Source of the DNA: UBA668 sp039796575
GTDB taxonomy: Bacteria > Actinomycetota > Acidimicrobiia > Acidimicrobiales > Ilumatobacteraceae
Assembly (NCBI GenBank): GCA_039796575.1
Contig: JBDKJP010000061.1
Location: 22,121 to 86,120 of the forward strand
Length of the DNA stretch: 64,000 nucleotides
Direction of reading: 5' to 3'
A program made the position numbers and the translations under genes. Shown in pieces: positions 25,805 through 34,366 of this stretch. The notes under the pieces were generated by a model. The model was not told the DNA's origin. It made no database searches and saw only the letters and a list, made by a program, of their open reading frames with translations. The stretch's first letter is position 1. Each line of letters begins with the position of its first letter.

Positions 25805-26352
25805 ACCCGCAGACCTGGTGGTACGTCTCCCGAGCCAGCGGCATCGTCGCCTGGGTGGTCCTCGCGGCCACCTGCCTGTGGGGCATCCTCCTCATCACGC
25901 GCATGCTCAAGCCCGCCGATCGCCCGGCCTGGCTGCTCGACCTGCATCGTTGGCTCGGCGGCCTCGCCGTGGTCACCACGCTCGTGCACATGCTGGCGCT
26001 CGTCGCCGACAGCTACGTGTACTTCGGGTGGAAGGAGCTGCTGGTGCCGAACGCCAGCGGCTGGAAGACCGGCGCCGTCACCTGGGGTGTCATCGCGTTC
26101 TACTTCCTCGTGGTCATCCAGGGCACGTCGCTGTTCATGAAGAAGCTGCCCAAGCGCCTGTGGCGCAGCGTGCACCTCACGTCGTACCTGCTGTTCGCCA
26201 TCGCCACCGTGCACGGCATCCAGGCCGGCACCGACCGCGGCAACGTGCTGTTCCTGGTCGTCGCATCGGGCGTGGCCGGCGTGGTGCTGTTCGCCGCACT
26301 GGCCCGCTGGCTGCAGGCCCGCCACAAGCGGCTCGCCGCCGCTAGCGCGTGA
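25801..26352 (+). CDS. Ferric-reductase-like transmembrane protein
   Basis: A 183-residue membrane protein with about five hydrophobic segments. Two histidine pairs, His49/His63 (LHRWLGGLAVVTTLVH) and His125/His138 (VHLTSYLLFAIATVH), are positioned to hold two b-type haems, as in ferric-reductase-like membrane domains of the MsrQ/YedZ and NOX type. It lacks a fused FAD/NAD domain. The GTG start overlaps the apbE stop (GTGA). Its 3' end overlaps the convergent pilD-like gene by 11 bases. A role in transmembrane electron transfer with the ApbE product is inferred. Confidence 0.8.
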   Translation: MNPQTWWYVSRASGIVAWVVLAATCLWGILLITRMLKPADRPAWLLDLHRWLGGLAVVTTLVHMLALVADSYVYFGWKELLVPNASGWKTGAVTWGVIAFYFLVVIQGTSLFMKKLPKRLWRSVHLTSYLLFAIATVHGIQAGTDRGNVLFLVVASGVAGVVLFAALARWLQARHKRLAAASA

Positions 26353-27106
26353 AGATGAGGTCGATGTAGTCCTGGCCGATGAAGACGGCCACGATGGTGC
26401 CCACCGCGAGGAACGGGCCGAACGGGACCGCCGACTTCATGCCGGCCTTGCCGACCGCGATCAGCGCCACGCTGACGACGGCACCGATGAAGAAGCCGAA
26501 GAACAGGCCGACCGGCACGAGGCCCGGGTTGATGAACCCGAGGTACATGCCGAGCAGCGGGGCGAGCACCACGTCGCCGAACCCCATGCCGCGGCCGCGG
26601 GTGAGCACGTACAGGCCGCCGATGAACGCGTACGCGATGGCGGCGCCGAGGGCGGCCATCCACAGCCGTTCCGGTTCGCCGTCGACGAGGGCCGCCACGC
26701 AGAGCAGCGGTGCGCCGAGGCCGGCCGTCCAGTAGGTGATGGGTCGCGGCAGGCGCTGGGTCTTCAGATCGATCCAGCTCAGGGCCACCAGACCGGCCAT
26801 CAGGACGCAGTAGGCGGGGGTCCACCAGCTGAACCCGAATTCCCACGCAGTGAGGCCGAAAAGAAGCGCCGTTGACAACTCAAGCACGAGCGGTTCGATG
26901 CCGATACTCGTATGGCACTGCCGGCACCTGCCTCGCAGCGCCAGCCAACTGAAGACCGGCACGAGATCGCGGAAACCGAGGCGCAAGCCGCAGTTCCCAC
27001 ACGCCGAACCGGGATGGACCACCGAAGCGCCGCGAGGCACCCGGTCGACCACCACGGTGAGGAACGAACCGATCAGGAGCCCGTAGAGGGCGGTAATGAC
27101 AATCAT
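26342..27106 (-). CDS. pilD: Type IV prepilin peptidase/N-methyltransferase (PilD)
   Basis: A 254-residue bifunctional enzyme that cleaves and methylates type IV prepilins. The zinc motif pair CGNC and CRQC near residues 37-63 marks the methyltransferase domain, and the catalytic aspartates lie in SWIDLKTQRLP and GMGFGDVVLAPLLG. Eight hydrophobic segments fit an integral membrane protein. The start at 27106 is a choice; the frame is open 12 codons upstream. It is divergent from pilT and serves the pilin genes downstream, separate from the Tad peptidase. Confidence 0.9.
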   Translation of the reverse strand: MIVITALYGLLIGSFLTVVVDRVPRGASVVHPGSACGNCGLRLGFRDLVPVFSWLALRGRCRQCHTSIGIEPLVLELSTALLFGLTAWEFGFSWWTPAYCVLMAGLVALSWIDLKTQRLPRPITYWTAGLGAPLLCVAALVDGEPERLWMAALGAAIAYAFIGGLYVLTRGRGMGFGDVVLAPLLGMYLGFINPGLVPVGLFFGFFIGAVVSVALIAVGKAGMKSAVPFGPFLAVGTIVAVFIGQDYIDLIFTR

Positions 27107-27156
27107 CGCAAGAGTTCCCACCGGCTGTCGCGGCGGGCACACGGGAGGCTAGCCCC

Positions 27157-28308
27157 ATGTTCAATCCAGACCCGATGTTGGTCACGCTCCTCCAGGCCAC
27201 GGTGGCCGCCGGTGCCTCCGACCTCCACCTCACCGTCGGCCGTCCGCCGACCGCGCGCCGCGATGGCGTGCTGGTGCCGTTCGAGGGCGTCGCGCTCAGC
27301 ACGCCCGAGGAGACCGAGCGCATGGTGCGATCGCTTCTCACCCTCGAACAGCAGCACGAGCTCGAGCACCACTCGCAGATCGACTTCTCGTTCGGCCTCG
27401 AGGGCGTCGGCCGTTTCCGTGCCAACGCCTACAAGCAGCGCAACACCCTGGCGCTCGCCCTCCGTGTCATTCCCTTCCGCGTCCGTTCGCTGGAAGAGCT
27501 CGGCGCCCCGTGGGCCGCCAACGAGCTGCTCAACCGTCCGTACGGTCTGGTGCTCGTCGTGGGCCCCACCGGTTCGGGTAAGTCGACGACGCTGGCCGCG
27601 ATGATCGACCGCATCAACGAGACCAAGCCGCTGCACATCCTCACCATCGAGGACCCCATCGAATACCTGCACCACCACAAGGTGGCCATGGTCAACCAGC
27701 GTGAAGTCGGCCAGGACGTGAACCACTTCCTCGACGGTCTCCGCAGCGCACTGCGTGAGGACCCCGACGTCATCCTCCTCGGCGAAATGCGCGACCTCGA
27801 CTCGATCAGCATCACCCTGACGCTGGCCGAGACGGGTCACCTCGTGTTCGCCACCCTGCACACCAACGACGCCGCCCAGGCACTCGACCGCATCGTCGAC
27901 GTGTTCCCGGCCGAGCGCCGCGACCAGATCCAGATCCAGCTGGCCGGCACCCTGCAGGGCGTCATCAGCCAGCGTCTGCTGCCCGCCGAGGGCGGCGGCC
28001 GTGTCGCCGCCTACGAGGTGCTCATGGCGAACGACGCCGTGCGCAACCTGGTGCGTGAGGGCAAGAGCCGTCAGCTCCGCAACGCGATGATCTCCGGTCA
28101 GCAGGAAGGCATGCAGACCATCGAGATGGACCTCGCCCGACTCATGTCGAGCGGCATCATCAGCTTCGACACGGCGGCCGAGGCCAGCCAGTACCCGAAG
28201 GAGATCCTGGCGCAGGCGGCCACCATGCGGTCGCAGATGCAGGCCAGCGCCACGATGCAGGCCGGCCAGTCCGCCAGCACCGGCGCCGGCGAGTTCGTCA
28301 GCGCCTGA
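27157..28308 (+). CDS. pilT: Type IV pilus retraction ATPase (PilT)
   Basis: A 383-residue PilT, which depolymerises pili and drives twitching. Walker A GPTGSGKSTT, the Asp box, Walker B VILLGEMRDLDSI, the His box GHLVFATLHTNDA and the C-terminal retraction region LVREGKSRQLRNAMISGQQ are present. The N-terminal PAS-like part has ASDLHLTVGRPP. A GGGAGG lies about ten bases before the ATG. No PilB or PilC gene is in the window, so extension genes must be elsewhere. Confidence 0.94.
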   Translation: MFNPDPMLVTLLQATVAAGASDLHLTVGRPPTARRDGVLVPFEGVALSTPEETERMVRSLLTLEQQHELEHHSQIDFSFGLEGVGRFRANAYKQRNTLALALRVIPFRVRSLEELGAPWAANELLNRPYGLVLVVGPTGSGKSTTLAAMIDRINETKPLHILTIEDPIEYLHHHKVAMVNQREVGQDVNHFLDGLRSALREDPDVILLGEMRDLDSISITLTLAETGHLVFATLHTNDAAQALDRIVDVFPAERRDQIQIQLAGTLQGVISQRLLPAEGGGRVAAYEVLMANDAVRNLVREGKSRQLRNAMISGQQEGMQTIEMDLARLMSSGIISFDTAAEASQYPKEILAQAATMRSQMQASATMQAGQSASTGAGEFVSA

Positions 28309-28323
28309 TCAGGAGACCATGTC

Positions 28324-29040
28324 ATGACCGCCAAGCTGCCGTACAAGATGCTCGGTGGTGTCGTGCCCTGCCCGGGCGGCTGGCTCATCGTGCCGGCCCG
28401 CCTGGCGGGCGTGACGGTCGTGGCCGAGGACGCGTGGGTCGTGCCCACGCTGCTCGACGTGCTCGAGTTCAAGCCGAAGTTCGAGGCCGCCGCCATCTGG
28501 GCGCCGATCGGGTTCAACGACGAGCCGCAGGGCCCGTTCCGCCCGTGCGACGAAGAGGCCCGCGCGTACGTGGGCTGGCCGCGTCGTGTGGCCATCCGCC
28601 CGGTGCCGTGCCGCGCCGCGCTGCACGCGGCCACCCGTGAAGAGGCGCTCGAGATCGAGCCGTGGCTCACCCGCGACGACTTCCGCCGCTTCAAGTGGCT
28701 GCGTGAGGCCGAGCGCGAGTTCCAGCCGTTCCATCAGCGTTCGTACTTCGCGGCGCACCCCGATCTCACGTTCTCGCAGTTGAACAACGACATCCCGCTC
28801 ACCACGTCCCCATATCACGAGGACGGTGTGATCGAGCGCATGGCGTTGATCCGCGACAAGATGCCGGGTGTCGAGGAGATCGTCACCCGCACGCCGCCCC
28901 CGGGCGCCGCGATGGTGCACATGCTCGAGGCCACGGGCCTGCTGTGGACCGCACGCCGCGCCGCCGGCCGGGCGATGCAGCGCCTGCCGCTCGATCCCAA
29001 CTGGGACTCGACCGGCATGCGCATGGAACTCGTCCGCTGA
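28324..29040 (+). CDS. DUF429 family predicted nuclease-like protein
   Basis: A 238-residue protein resembling DUF429, an RNase-H-fold family of unknown biochemical role. Recognisable pieces are VPCPGGWLIV near the start, IWAPIGF, RPCDEEARAYVGWPRRVAIRP and VPCRAALHA. The usual first Asp (GVDGCPGGW) is replaced, since the start reads GGVVPCPGGW, so catalytic activity is doubtful. It follows pilT by 15 bases with an AGGAGA ribosome site, so the two genes may be co-transcribed. Confidence 0.7.
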   Translation: MTAKLPYKMLGGVVPCPGGWLIVPARLAGVTVVAEDAWVVPTLLDVLEFKPKFEAAAIWAPIGFNDEPQGPFRPCDEEARAYVGWPRRVAIRPVPCRAALHAATREEALEIEPWLTRDDFRRFKWLREAEREFQPFHQRSYFAAHPDLTFSQLNNDIPLTTSPYHEDGVIERMALIRDKMPGVEEIVTRTPPPGAAMVHMLEATGLLWTARRAAGRAMQRLPLDPNWDSTGMRMELVR

Positions 29041-29046
29041 CCCGGG

Positions 29047-29127
29047 CTTCTGGGCGTCGTTCGTCCCACTTGGGTTTCTGGGCGCGCTGCGTCCCGGGAA
29101 CCGGGACGCACGCCGCCCAGTTGCGCG
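29047..29127 (+). repeat. Dispersed 74-75 bp intergenic repeat, copy B
   Basis: Same order and orientation as copy A: two TTCTGGGCG halves, hairpin GCGTCCCGGG-CCGGGACGC, then CGCCCAGTTGCGCG. It lies between the DUF429 stop and the convergent pilin operon. Confidence 0.9.
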
Positions 29128-29195
29128 TGCACGCGTCACCGCCGGCACCCCTTGCGGGCGGTGACGGCGGTCGAAGGCCGTGGTGACGGAGCGGA

Positions 29196-30689
29196 TCAGC
29201 TCGGGGCGCTGCCGGCCGAGGCCGTGACCCACGAGTTGACCGCGAACTCGCCGTAGTCGTTGATCTGCACGATGGCGACCGAGGTGACCAGCGGGTTGCC
29301 CTCGGTGGTCACGCCGACCAGCTTGAACGTCTTCTGCACGATGCGGTTGATGAAGCCGATCTGCGTGGTGGCCGGCTGGTCGGGCGTCTGGCTGAACAGT
29401 GCGGCGAGCACGCCGCCCACCAACTGCACGTCCTTGCCGGCGCTCATCGTCGGGGCGACGGCAATGTTGATCCGGCCCTGCGGCACGGCGATGTAGCCGG
29501 GGATGAACACGCTGGAGGCGGCGGCCGTCGTGTACGAGAGGTCGATGATCGGGTTCACGACGACCAGCGGGTCGAGGCTCGGGACGAGCGTCGACGGCAG
29601 GTAGTCGCCGGTGGCGGCATCGGCGCCGGCAGGGCTGCCGAGCGTCGACTTCGGCACTTGGAGTTGGCCCGCCAGGTTGAGCTCGGTGCTCGCAGCGGCG
29701 CCCGCCGTCACGCCGTTGACGGAGATGATCGACACACCCTTCGACGGGGCGGCACCGACGTCGGTCGGGTCGACCAGACGGGCATTGAACGACACCCGCG
29801 GCCCCTGCGAGGTGGCACCGGTGTCGTTGATGATCAACCGCCCGGCACCGCCGAACACGAACGTCGCGCCGAGACCCGAGATGTTGTGGTTCGACGGGGC
29901 GTTGATGGCGTTGTACGCCGCGTCCTGGTCGTCGGTGCAGCCCTCGGCCGCACCTTCACCGATGACCACGTTGGCGGCGCCGCTGAACGTGATGGTGCTC
30001 TCGAAGTAGTACACACCCGACGTGAAGTAGGTGGGGACCGTGTCGTTCACGACGACCGGCGCGTTGTACGTGCCGGGGAAGTACACGCGGCACGTGCCGG
30101 CCCACGCGGGCATCATGTAGCCACTGTTCGCCGGGTGGTTCAGGGCGTGCGACGGCAGCCGCGGCAGCCACACGGCACCGCCGGTGCTGTCGGTGGTGGC
30201 ACCGGAGTACCAGGCGGCCGTGTCCGCGCCACCGTTCCCGGCGAACTGCGAACCGATGGCGCCCGCCGGTGCCGCCGAGCCCACCTGCGTGGTGGTGATG
30301 GCCGTACGGAGCTCGGTGTCGTCGAGCTCCGCCGAGCTGAGCACCGTGGTGCACACGGTGTGCACGCCGATGTCGAGACCCGGGTTCGCGAGCGCGACCT
30401 CGCTGTGCAGACCACTGTTCGAGCAGGTGTCGTACAGCGCCTTCGGATCGGCCATCGCGATGCGCAGCGCGCCACGCACGGCCTCGGCGCGGTTGGTCTT
30501 CTCGGTCTGGATGCGGCTGGTGCGCAGCACCGACGACGCGTACCCCAACAGGGGAGTGATCACCATCATCCCGAGGATGATGAAGATCATGCACATCACC
30601 ATGGCCATGCCCTCGTCACCGCGCCCGCCGGGGCGAGCGGTACGGCGGTCGGCACGGCGGGCCAACAGGGCGCGTCGTCGAGTGCTCAT
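29196..30689 (-). CDS. PilX-like pilus-associated protein
   Basis: A 497-residue protein with an Arg-rich cytoplasmic N-terminus (about 1-27), GDEGMAMVMCMIFIILGMM and one membrane helix to about residue 50, followed by a large external domain rich in Val, Thr, Gly and Asn with beta-helix-like character. The layout matches PilX/PilW-type minor pilus proteins encoded with minor pilins. The ATG overlaps the stop of the vWA pilin gene. The last gene of the operon, it converges with repeat copy B. Confidence 0.7.
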   Translation of the reverse strand: MSTRRRALLARRADRRTARPGGRGDEGMAMVMCMIFIILGMMVITPLLGYASSVLRTSRIQTEKTNRAEAVRGALRIAMADPKALYDTCSNSGLHSEVALANPGLDIGVHTVCTTVLSSAELDDTELRTAITTTQVGSAAPAGAIGSQFAGNGGADTAAWYSGATTDSTGGAVWLPRLPSHALNHPANSGYMMPAWAGTCRVYFPGTYNAPVVVNDTVPTYFTSGVYYFESTITFSGAANVVIGEGAAEGCTDDQDAAYNAINAPSNHNISGLGATFVFGGAGRLIINDTGATSQGPRVSFNARLVDPTDVGAAPSKGVSIISVNGVTAGAAASTELNLAGQLQVPKSTLGSPAGADAATGDYLPSTLVPSLDPLVVVNPIIDLSYTTAAASSVFIPGYIAVPQGRINIAVAPTMSAGKDVQLVGGVLAALFSQTPDQPATTQIGFINRIVQKTFKLVGVTTEGNPLVTSVAIVQINDYGEFAVNSWVTASAGSAPS

Positions 30690-33286
30690 CGCAGTTTCAC
30701 CGTCTGGATGCAGGAGATCGCCTGGTTGGGCGACACCGTGAGTGTGATCTTCGACCACGGCTCACCCGGGATGGGCGTCACCGTGAACGGGTAGTCGGAA
30801 CCGGCCGACTTGCACGACCAGCTGACCGGTTCGTACTTCTTGATTGCCGACAGGTTCCACGGCGTGATGTCGACCGTGATCGGTGCACCACCGGGGAGGT
30901 CGAAGTCGAACGTGCCACTGCGGTACTGCTGGCTCGTGGTGGCGATCGTGAGGTCCTGCGAGTTCTGGTACGAGAACGGGTCGGCCGCGGCGGTGCTGCC
31001 GACGCGGGTCTGCAGGGTCACGGTGCCGCCGCACTCGGCGAGTGCCACCGAGTTGATGGCACCGGCGAACTGCGCCCAGTCGGGCAGCACGTACAGGTCG
31101 GCCACGGCGGCGTTGGTGTACGGGCCACCGGTCGGCACGGCCGGCACCGGGTCGCTCACCGTGACGATGCGGCTGAGGATCTCGGTGTTGGCGATCGACG
31201 TGGAGGTCGGGTTCTCGTGGAACGTGTACGGCAGGGTGTACACCTTCGTGGCACGCCAACCGTCGGTACTGCCCCAGCTGGTGTTGCCGGCGGTGTACAG
31301 CGCCTCGGTGGTGGCCTCCCAGAAGTCGAACGGGGTCGAGTACACCTTGTTCTCGCGCCAGCCGTCGGCCTCACCGGCCGCGGTGTTGTTCGAGTCGTAG
31401 GTCGACTTCGTCGTGGTCTCCCAGCGGTTGAACGGCGCCGTGTACACCTTGGTGGCGTCCCAGCCGTCGCTGTTGCCGTCGACCGTGTTGCCCGAGTTGT
31501 ACGCCGACTCGGTGGTGGCCTCCCACCCGTCGTACGGCGAGCTGTACGAGATGACCGTTCGGAAGCCGTCGTTCTGGTCGGCCGTCAGGTTGCTGCGGTC
31601 GTAGAGCGTCTTCGTGGTGCTGGTCCAGTTGCCGAGCGAGCCCGGGCTGCTCACGCGAGCACGCCAGCCGTCGGCGTCGCCGGGCGAGACGTTGTTGCTC
31701 TCGTAGTTGCTGCGGTTCGTGGAGCCCCAGGTGCTGCCCGACTTCTTCTCGTACGTGATGCCGTTGCCGGCACGTTCGTACGTGGTCTTGTAGCCGCGGA
31801 GGAAGTTCTCGAGGTGGTAGCCCTTGTCGTACGTGAAGCGGTAGCCACGCTCGAAGGTCTCGAGGTGGTAGCCCGCACCCTGGGTCTGCCAGGTGGAGGT
31901 GCCGTTCACGTCGCTGCCCACGTACACACCGATGAACCGGTCGACGTCGACGTCGAAGGCTCGGGCGATGCGGTTGGCGCGGTTCCACGACATCTGGTTG
32001 TACGACGAGCCCCCCGCGGTGGGCAGGCCGATGTCGTCCTCGTGCATCGTGGCCGGGTAGCCGGTGGCCGACGTCGCGTTGAGCCGGTTGTAGGTGGGCA
32101 TGCCGTCGGTGAAGAAGATGAGCGTGTCGGGCAGCACCTGCTGGGTGGTGCCGTCGGCGTTCATGAACATGCGCACGAGGGCGTCCTCGTAGTTGGTGCT
32201 GCCGCTCGAGGTGAGCGTGCCGATCTGGGTCTTCAGGTCGGCGACGTCGGCGTCGACGAGCATGTCGTAGTAGCGGCTCCAGCCGGCACCGGCGCCGAGC
32301 GTGCTGGCGGTGCTGCTGAACCGCACCACCTGCAGCTTGATCGGCGTGCCGGCGAACGAGTTGACGAATTGCGTGAGGCCGTTGCGGACGCTCGTCATGT
32401 TGGTCGAGCCGATCGAGCCCGAGGTGTCGACGAGCATGCCGAAGTTGCCGCCGCAGCGCGAGCGGGTGGCCGAGAACGTGGGCGCGACATTCACGTTCGT
32501 CGTGCTGAGGTTGGTCTCGCGGTCCACACCACCGGCGCTGAGCGTGATCTTGTCCTCACCACCACCGGCACCGGCGATGTCGCCGCCACCGTTGATGGTC
32601 ACCGTCACACGACGGCCGTTCTTGATGTGGTACGTCGGGTCGTCGCTCGCGGCCACGCCCGAGCCCTCATCGGGCGCGGCGGGGTCGAGCGCCAGAGCCA
32701 CCAGCATCACCCAGGTGGGCTCGGTAACGCCGGGCACCCACGCGGTACCGGAGGGCGGTGGCTCCACGTTGTGGAGAATGGTCATCTCGTCGCACGTCGG
32801 CGCGGCGCCGTCGACCGACACACACGCGATGCGCACGACCTCGAACTCGCCGCGGGTGTTCTCGACGTAGCGGTACGACACGGTGGTGCGCACCGGGATG
32901 GGCACGGTGTCACCGGCGATGTAGCCCGTCCAGCTCAGCATGAGCGCGTTCGAACCGCCGACGTTGATGCCGGGAGGGCACACTGCGCCGCACGGTGAGG
33001 CACCGGGCGAGGTGTCGACGTCTTCCGCCGACGCGAGGTCGGCCGGCATCCACAGACCCACGTTCTGTTCCGAACGCGAGTTGTTGAGACGGCCCTCGCT
33101 GTTGTCGGTCTGGCGGATGATGACCGTCGTGGCCATCGCCATCGCCGCGGTGAGCGTGCCGGTGACCATGATGCCGATCAGCAGCTCGGGCAGGGTCATG
33201 CCGGCATCGCCGCGGGCAGCGCGACGTTCGGCGCGACGCTCCGCTCGACGTGTACGGAACGGACGACGGCGCTCGTGCTCAGACAT
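30686..33286 (-). CDS. Type IV minor pilin with von Willebrand A domain and tandem repeats
   Basis: An 866-residue pilin-type adhesin candidate. A basic leader ends in a class III signal: cleavage after Gly29 with GMTLPELLIG giving Met+1 and Glu+5, then a hydrophobic helix to about 58. A vWA domain begins near 280 with MIDAS DTSGS (287-291), Thr364 in SGSTNYED and Asp394 in FFTDGMP. After VGVYVG-type strand (near 457) come tandem repeats (472-690), then ADLYVLPDWAQFAGAI, typical of a vWA end, so the repeats appear inserted in the vWA fold. It is translationally coupled to neighbours and resembles the tip-adhesin idea of PilY1 but is a single fused protein. Confidence 0.82.
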   Translation of the reverse strand: MSEHERRRPFRTRRAERRAERRAARGDAGMTLPELLIGIMVTGTLTAAMAMATTVIIRQTDNSEGRLNNSRSEQNVGLWMPADLASAEDVDTSPGASPCGAVCPPGINVGGSNALMLSWTGYIAGDTVPIPVRTTVSYRYVENTRGEFEVVRIACVSVDGAAPTCDEMTILHNVEPPPSGTAWVPGVTEPTWVMLVALALDPAAPDEGSGVAASDDPTYHIKNGRRVTVTINGGGDIAGAGGGEDKITLSAGGVDRETNLSTTNVNVAPTFSATRSRCGGNFGMLVDTSGSIGSTNMTSVRNGLTQFVNSFAGTPIKLQVVRFSSTASTLGAGAGWSRYYDMLVDADVADLKTQIGTLTSSGSTNYEDALVRMFMNADGTTQQVLPDTLIFFTDGMPTYNRLNATSATGYPATMHEDDIGLPTAGGSSYNQMSWNRANRIARAFDVDVDRFIGVYVGSDVNGTSTWQTQGAGYHLETFERGYRFTYDKGYHLENFLRGYKTTYERAGNGITYEKKSGSTWGSTNRSNYESNNVSPGDADGWRARVSSPGSLGNWTSTTKTLYDRSNLTADQNDGFRTVISYSSPYDGWEATTESAYNSGNTVDGNSDGWDATKVYTAPFNRWETTTKSTYDSNNTAAGEADGWRENKVYSTPFDFWEATTEALYTAGNTSWGSTDGWRATKVYTLPYTFHENPTSTSIANTEILSRIVTVSDPVPAVPTGGPYTNAAVADLYVLPDWAQFAGAINSVALAECGGTVTLQTRVGSTAAADPFSYQNSQDLTIATTSQQYRSGTFDFDLPGGAPITVDITPWNLSAIKKYEPVSWSCKSAGSDYPFTVTPIPGEPWSKITLTVSPNQAISCIQTVKLR

Positions 33287-33770
33287 CGCTCTTCACCACC
33301 TGGATCGATCGGGTGTTCTTGCCGTCCGGGCTGGTGATGCTGATGGTCACCATCTGCACCAGACCCGGGGTGCGCACGCCATCGGGGCATGCGCCGGCCT
33401 GCCACGTACCGGCGTTGGCCGCCGACGCGGCCGGTACGTAGTACTGGTACGACACCGAGGCCTGGCTCGGGTCCCACTTCTCCGCCAAGGCCGCCGCCTC
33501 GACGTAGATCTTGTAGTCGCAGCCCTCGTTGGCGCGGTTCACACGGTCGGCCGCGTTGGCCAGCACCGTCTCCATGCGGGCCAGGTTGCGCGACTGCGAG
33601 GAGGTGCGCACGCTCAGACCGGCGGCGAGCAGGATGGGCACGATGGCGATCGACATCAGCACGACGGCCACCAGCACCTCGGTGAGGCTGTAGCCCGCGT
33701 CGCGCCGCGCGTCGTCCCTCAGCTCGTCGAGCTGTCGGGTCGCTCCCATTGGTTCGAGCTCCATGCTCAT
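33279..33770 (-). CDS. Type IV minor pilin (PilV-like)
   Basis: A 163-residue prepilin. The leader MSMELEPMGATRQLDELRDDARRDAG precedes cleavage before YSLTEVLVAVVLMS, with Glu+5 conserved, and then a hydrophobic helix. The small external domain has a Cys pair (near CDYK and ACPDG), typical of minor pilins. GGGAG lies about ten bases before the ATG. It is the first gene after the terminator that follows pilA, and overlaps the vWA pilin gene by eight bases. Confidence 0.84.
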   Translation of the reverse strand: MSMELEPMGATRQLDELRDDARRDAGYSLTEVLVAVVLMSIAIVPILLAAGLSVRTSSQSRNLARMETVLANAADRVNRANEGCDYKIYVEAAALAEKWDPSQASVSYQYYVPAASAANAGTWQAGACPDGVRTPGLVQMVTISITSPDGKNTRSIQVVKSDV

Positions 33771-33862
33771 TCCCGCTCCCGCTTTCTTCGTCCGGGGTTT
33801 CATCGGCACGTCGCGCGCCGAACTGCAGTCAGAATTTCCGCAGTTCGGCGACGTCGCGTGGG

Positions 33863-33903
33863 AAAACTCCGAAGGGGCCGGGGCTGTTGCCCCGACCCCT
33901 TCG
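33863..33903 (-). terminator. Strong hairpin terminator between pilA and minor pilins
   Basis: On the minus strand the 15-bp stem CGAAGGGGTCGGGGC/GCCCCGGCCCCTTCG (one wobble) with loop AACA is followed by GAGTTTT. It lies downstream of pilA and upstream of the pilV-like gene, so it can limit read-through from the major pilin. Confidence 0.85.
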
Positions 33904-33931
33904 TGAAGGTTGTTCAGACTGACGCTGAGAC

Positions 33932-34270
33932 TCAGAAGCCTGCGCAATCGCCAGCACCGGCGATCGTGGGGGGCGTGGTGGTCCAGGTGGCAGTCCAGCG
34001 AGCCGACGGATCGGTCTTCAGGTAGGCCGGCACGAGGTCGGTCCAGGCGGCAGCGTCGCCGCCGGTGTCGGCGAAGAAGCTCTCGAACGACGTCTCGATG
34101 GCGCGGCGCTCGACCTTGCAGCTGTTCTCCTGGCCCTTGTCGGTGATGCCGCGGACGGCGAACACGGTGACGGTGGCGAGGATGCCGAGGATGACGATCA
34201 CGATCAGGAGCTCGACGAGGGTGAAGCCTCGATCCTTCTTCTGTGCGACCATTTCGGTGTTGGTGTCCAT
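33932..34270 (-). CDS. pilA: Type IV major pilin (PilA)
   Basis: A 112-residue prepilin: leader MDTNTEMVAQKKDRG, cleavage before FTLVELLIVIVILGIL with Phe+1 and Glu+5, then the classic hydrophobic helix and a small head with a Cys pair (near NSCKVE and GDCAGF) forming the C-terminal loop. Size and sequence fit a major pilin. A GGGAGGA Shine-Dalgarno sits nine bases before the ATG. A terminator follows its stop, separating it from the minor pilins. Confidence 0.93.
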   Translation of the reverse strand: MDTNTEMVAQKKDRGFTLVELLIVIVILGILATVTVFAVRGITDKGQENSCKVERRAIETSFESFFADTGGDAAAWTDLVPAYLKTDPSARWTATWTTTPPTIAGAGDCAGF

Positions 34271-34366
34271 GTGGGGTTCCTCCCGCTTGTATGTCTTCTG
34301 TGAACGCCGTCTTGACCGTGACGGTCGTACGAACGCATCCAAGGTTTCGGTACGGCCCGAACCGAA

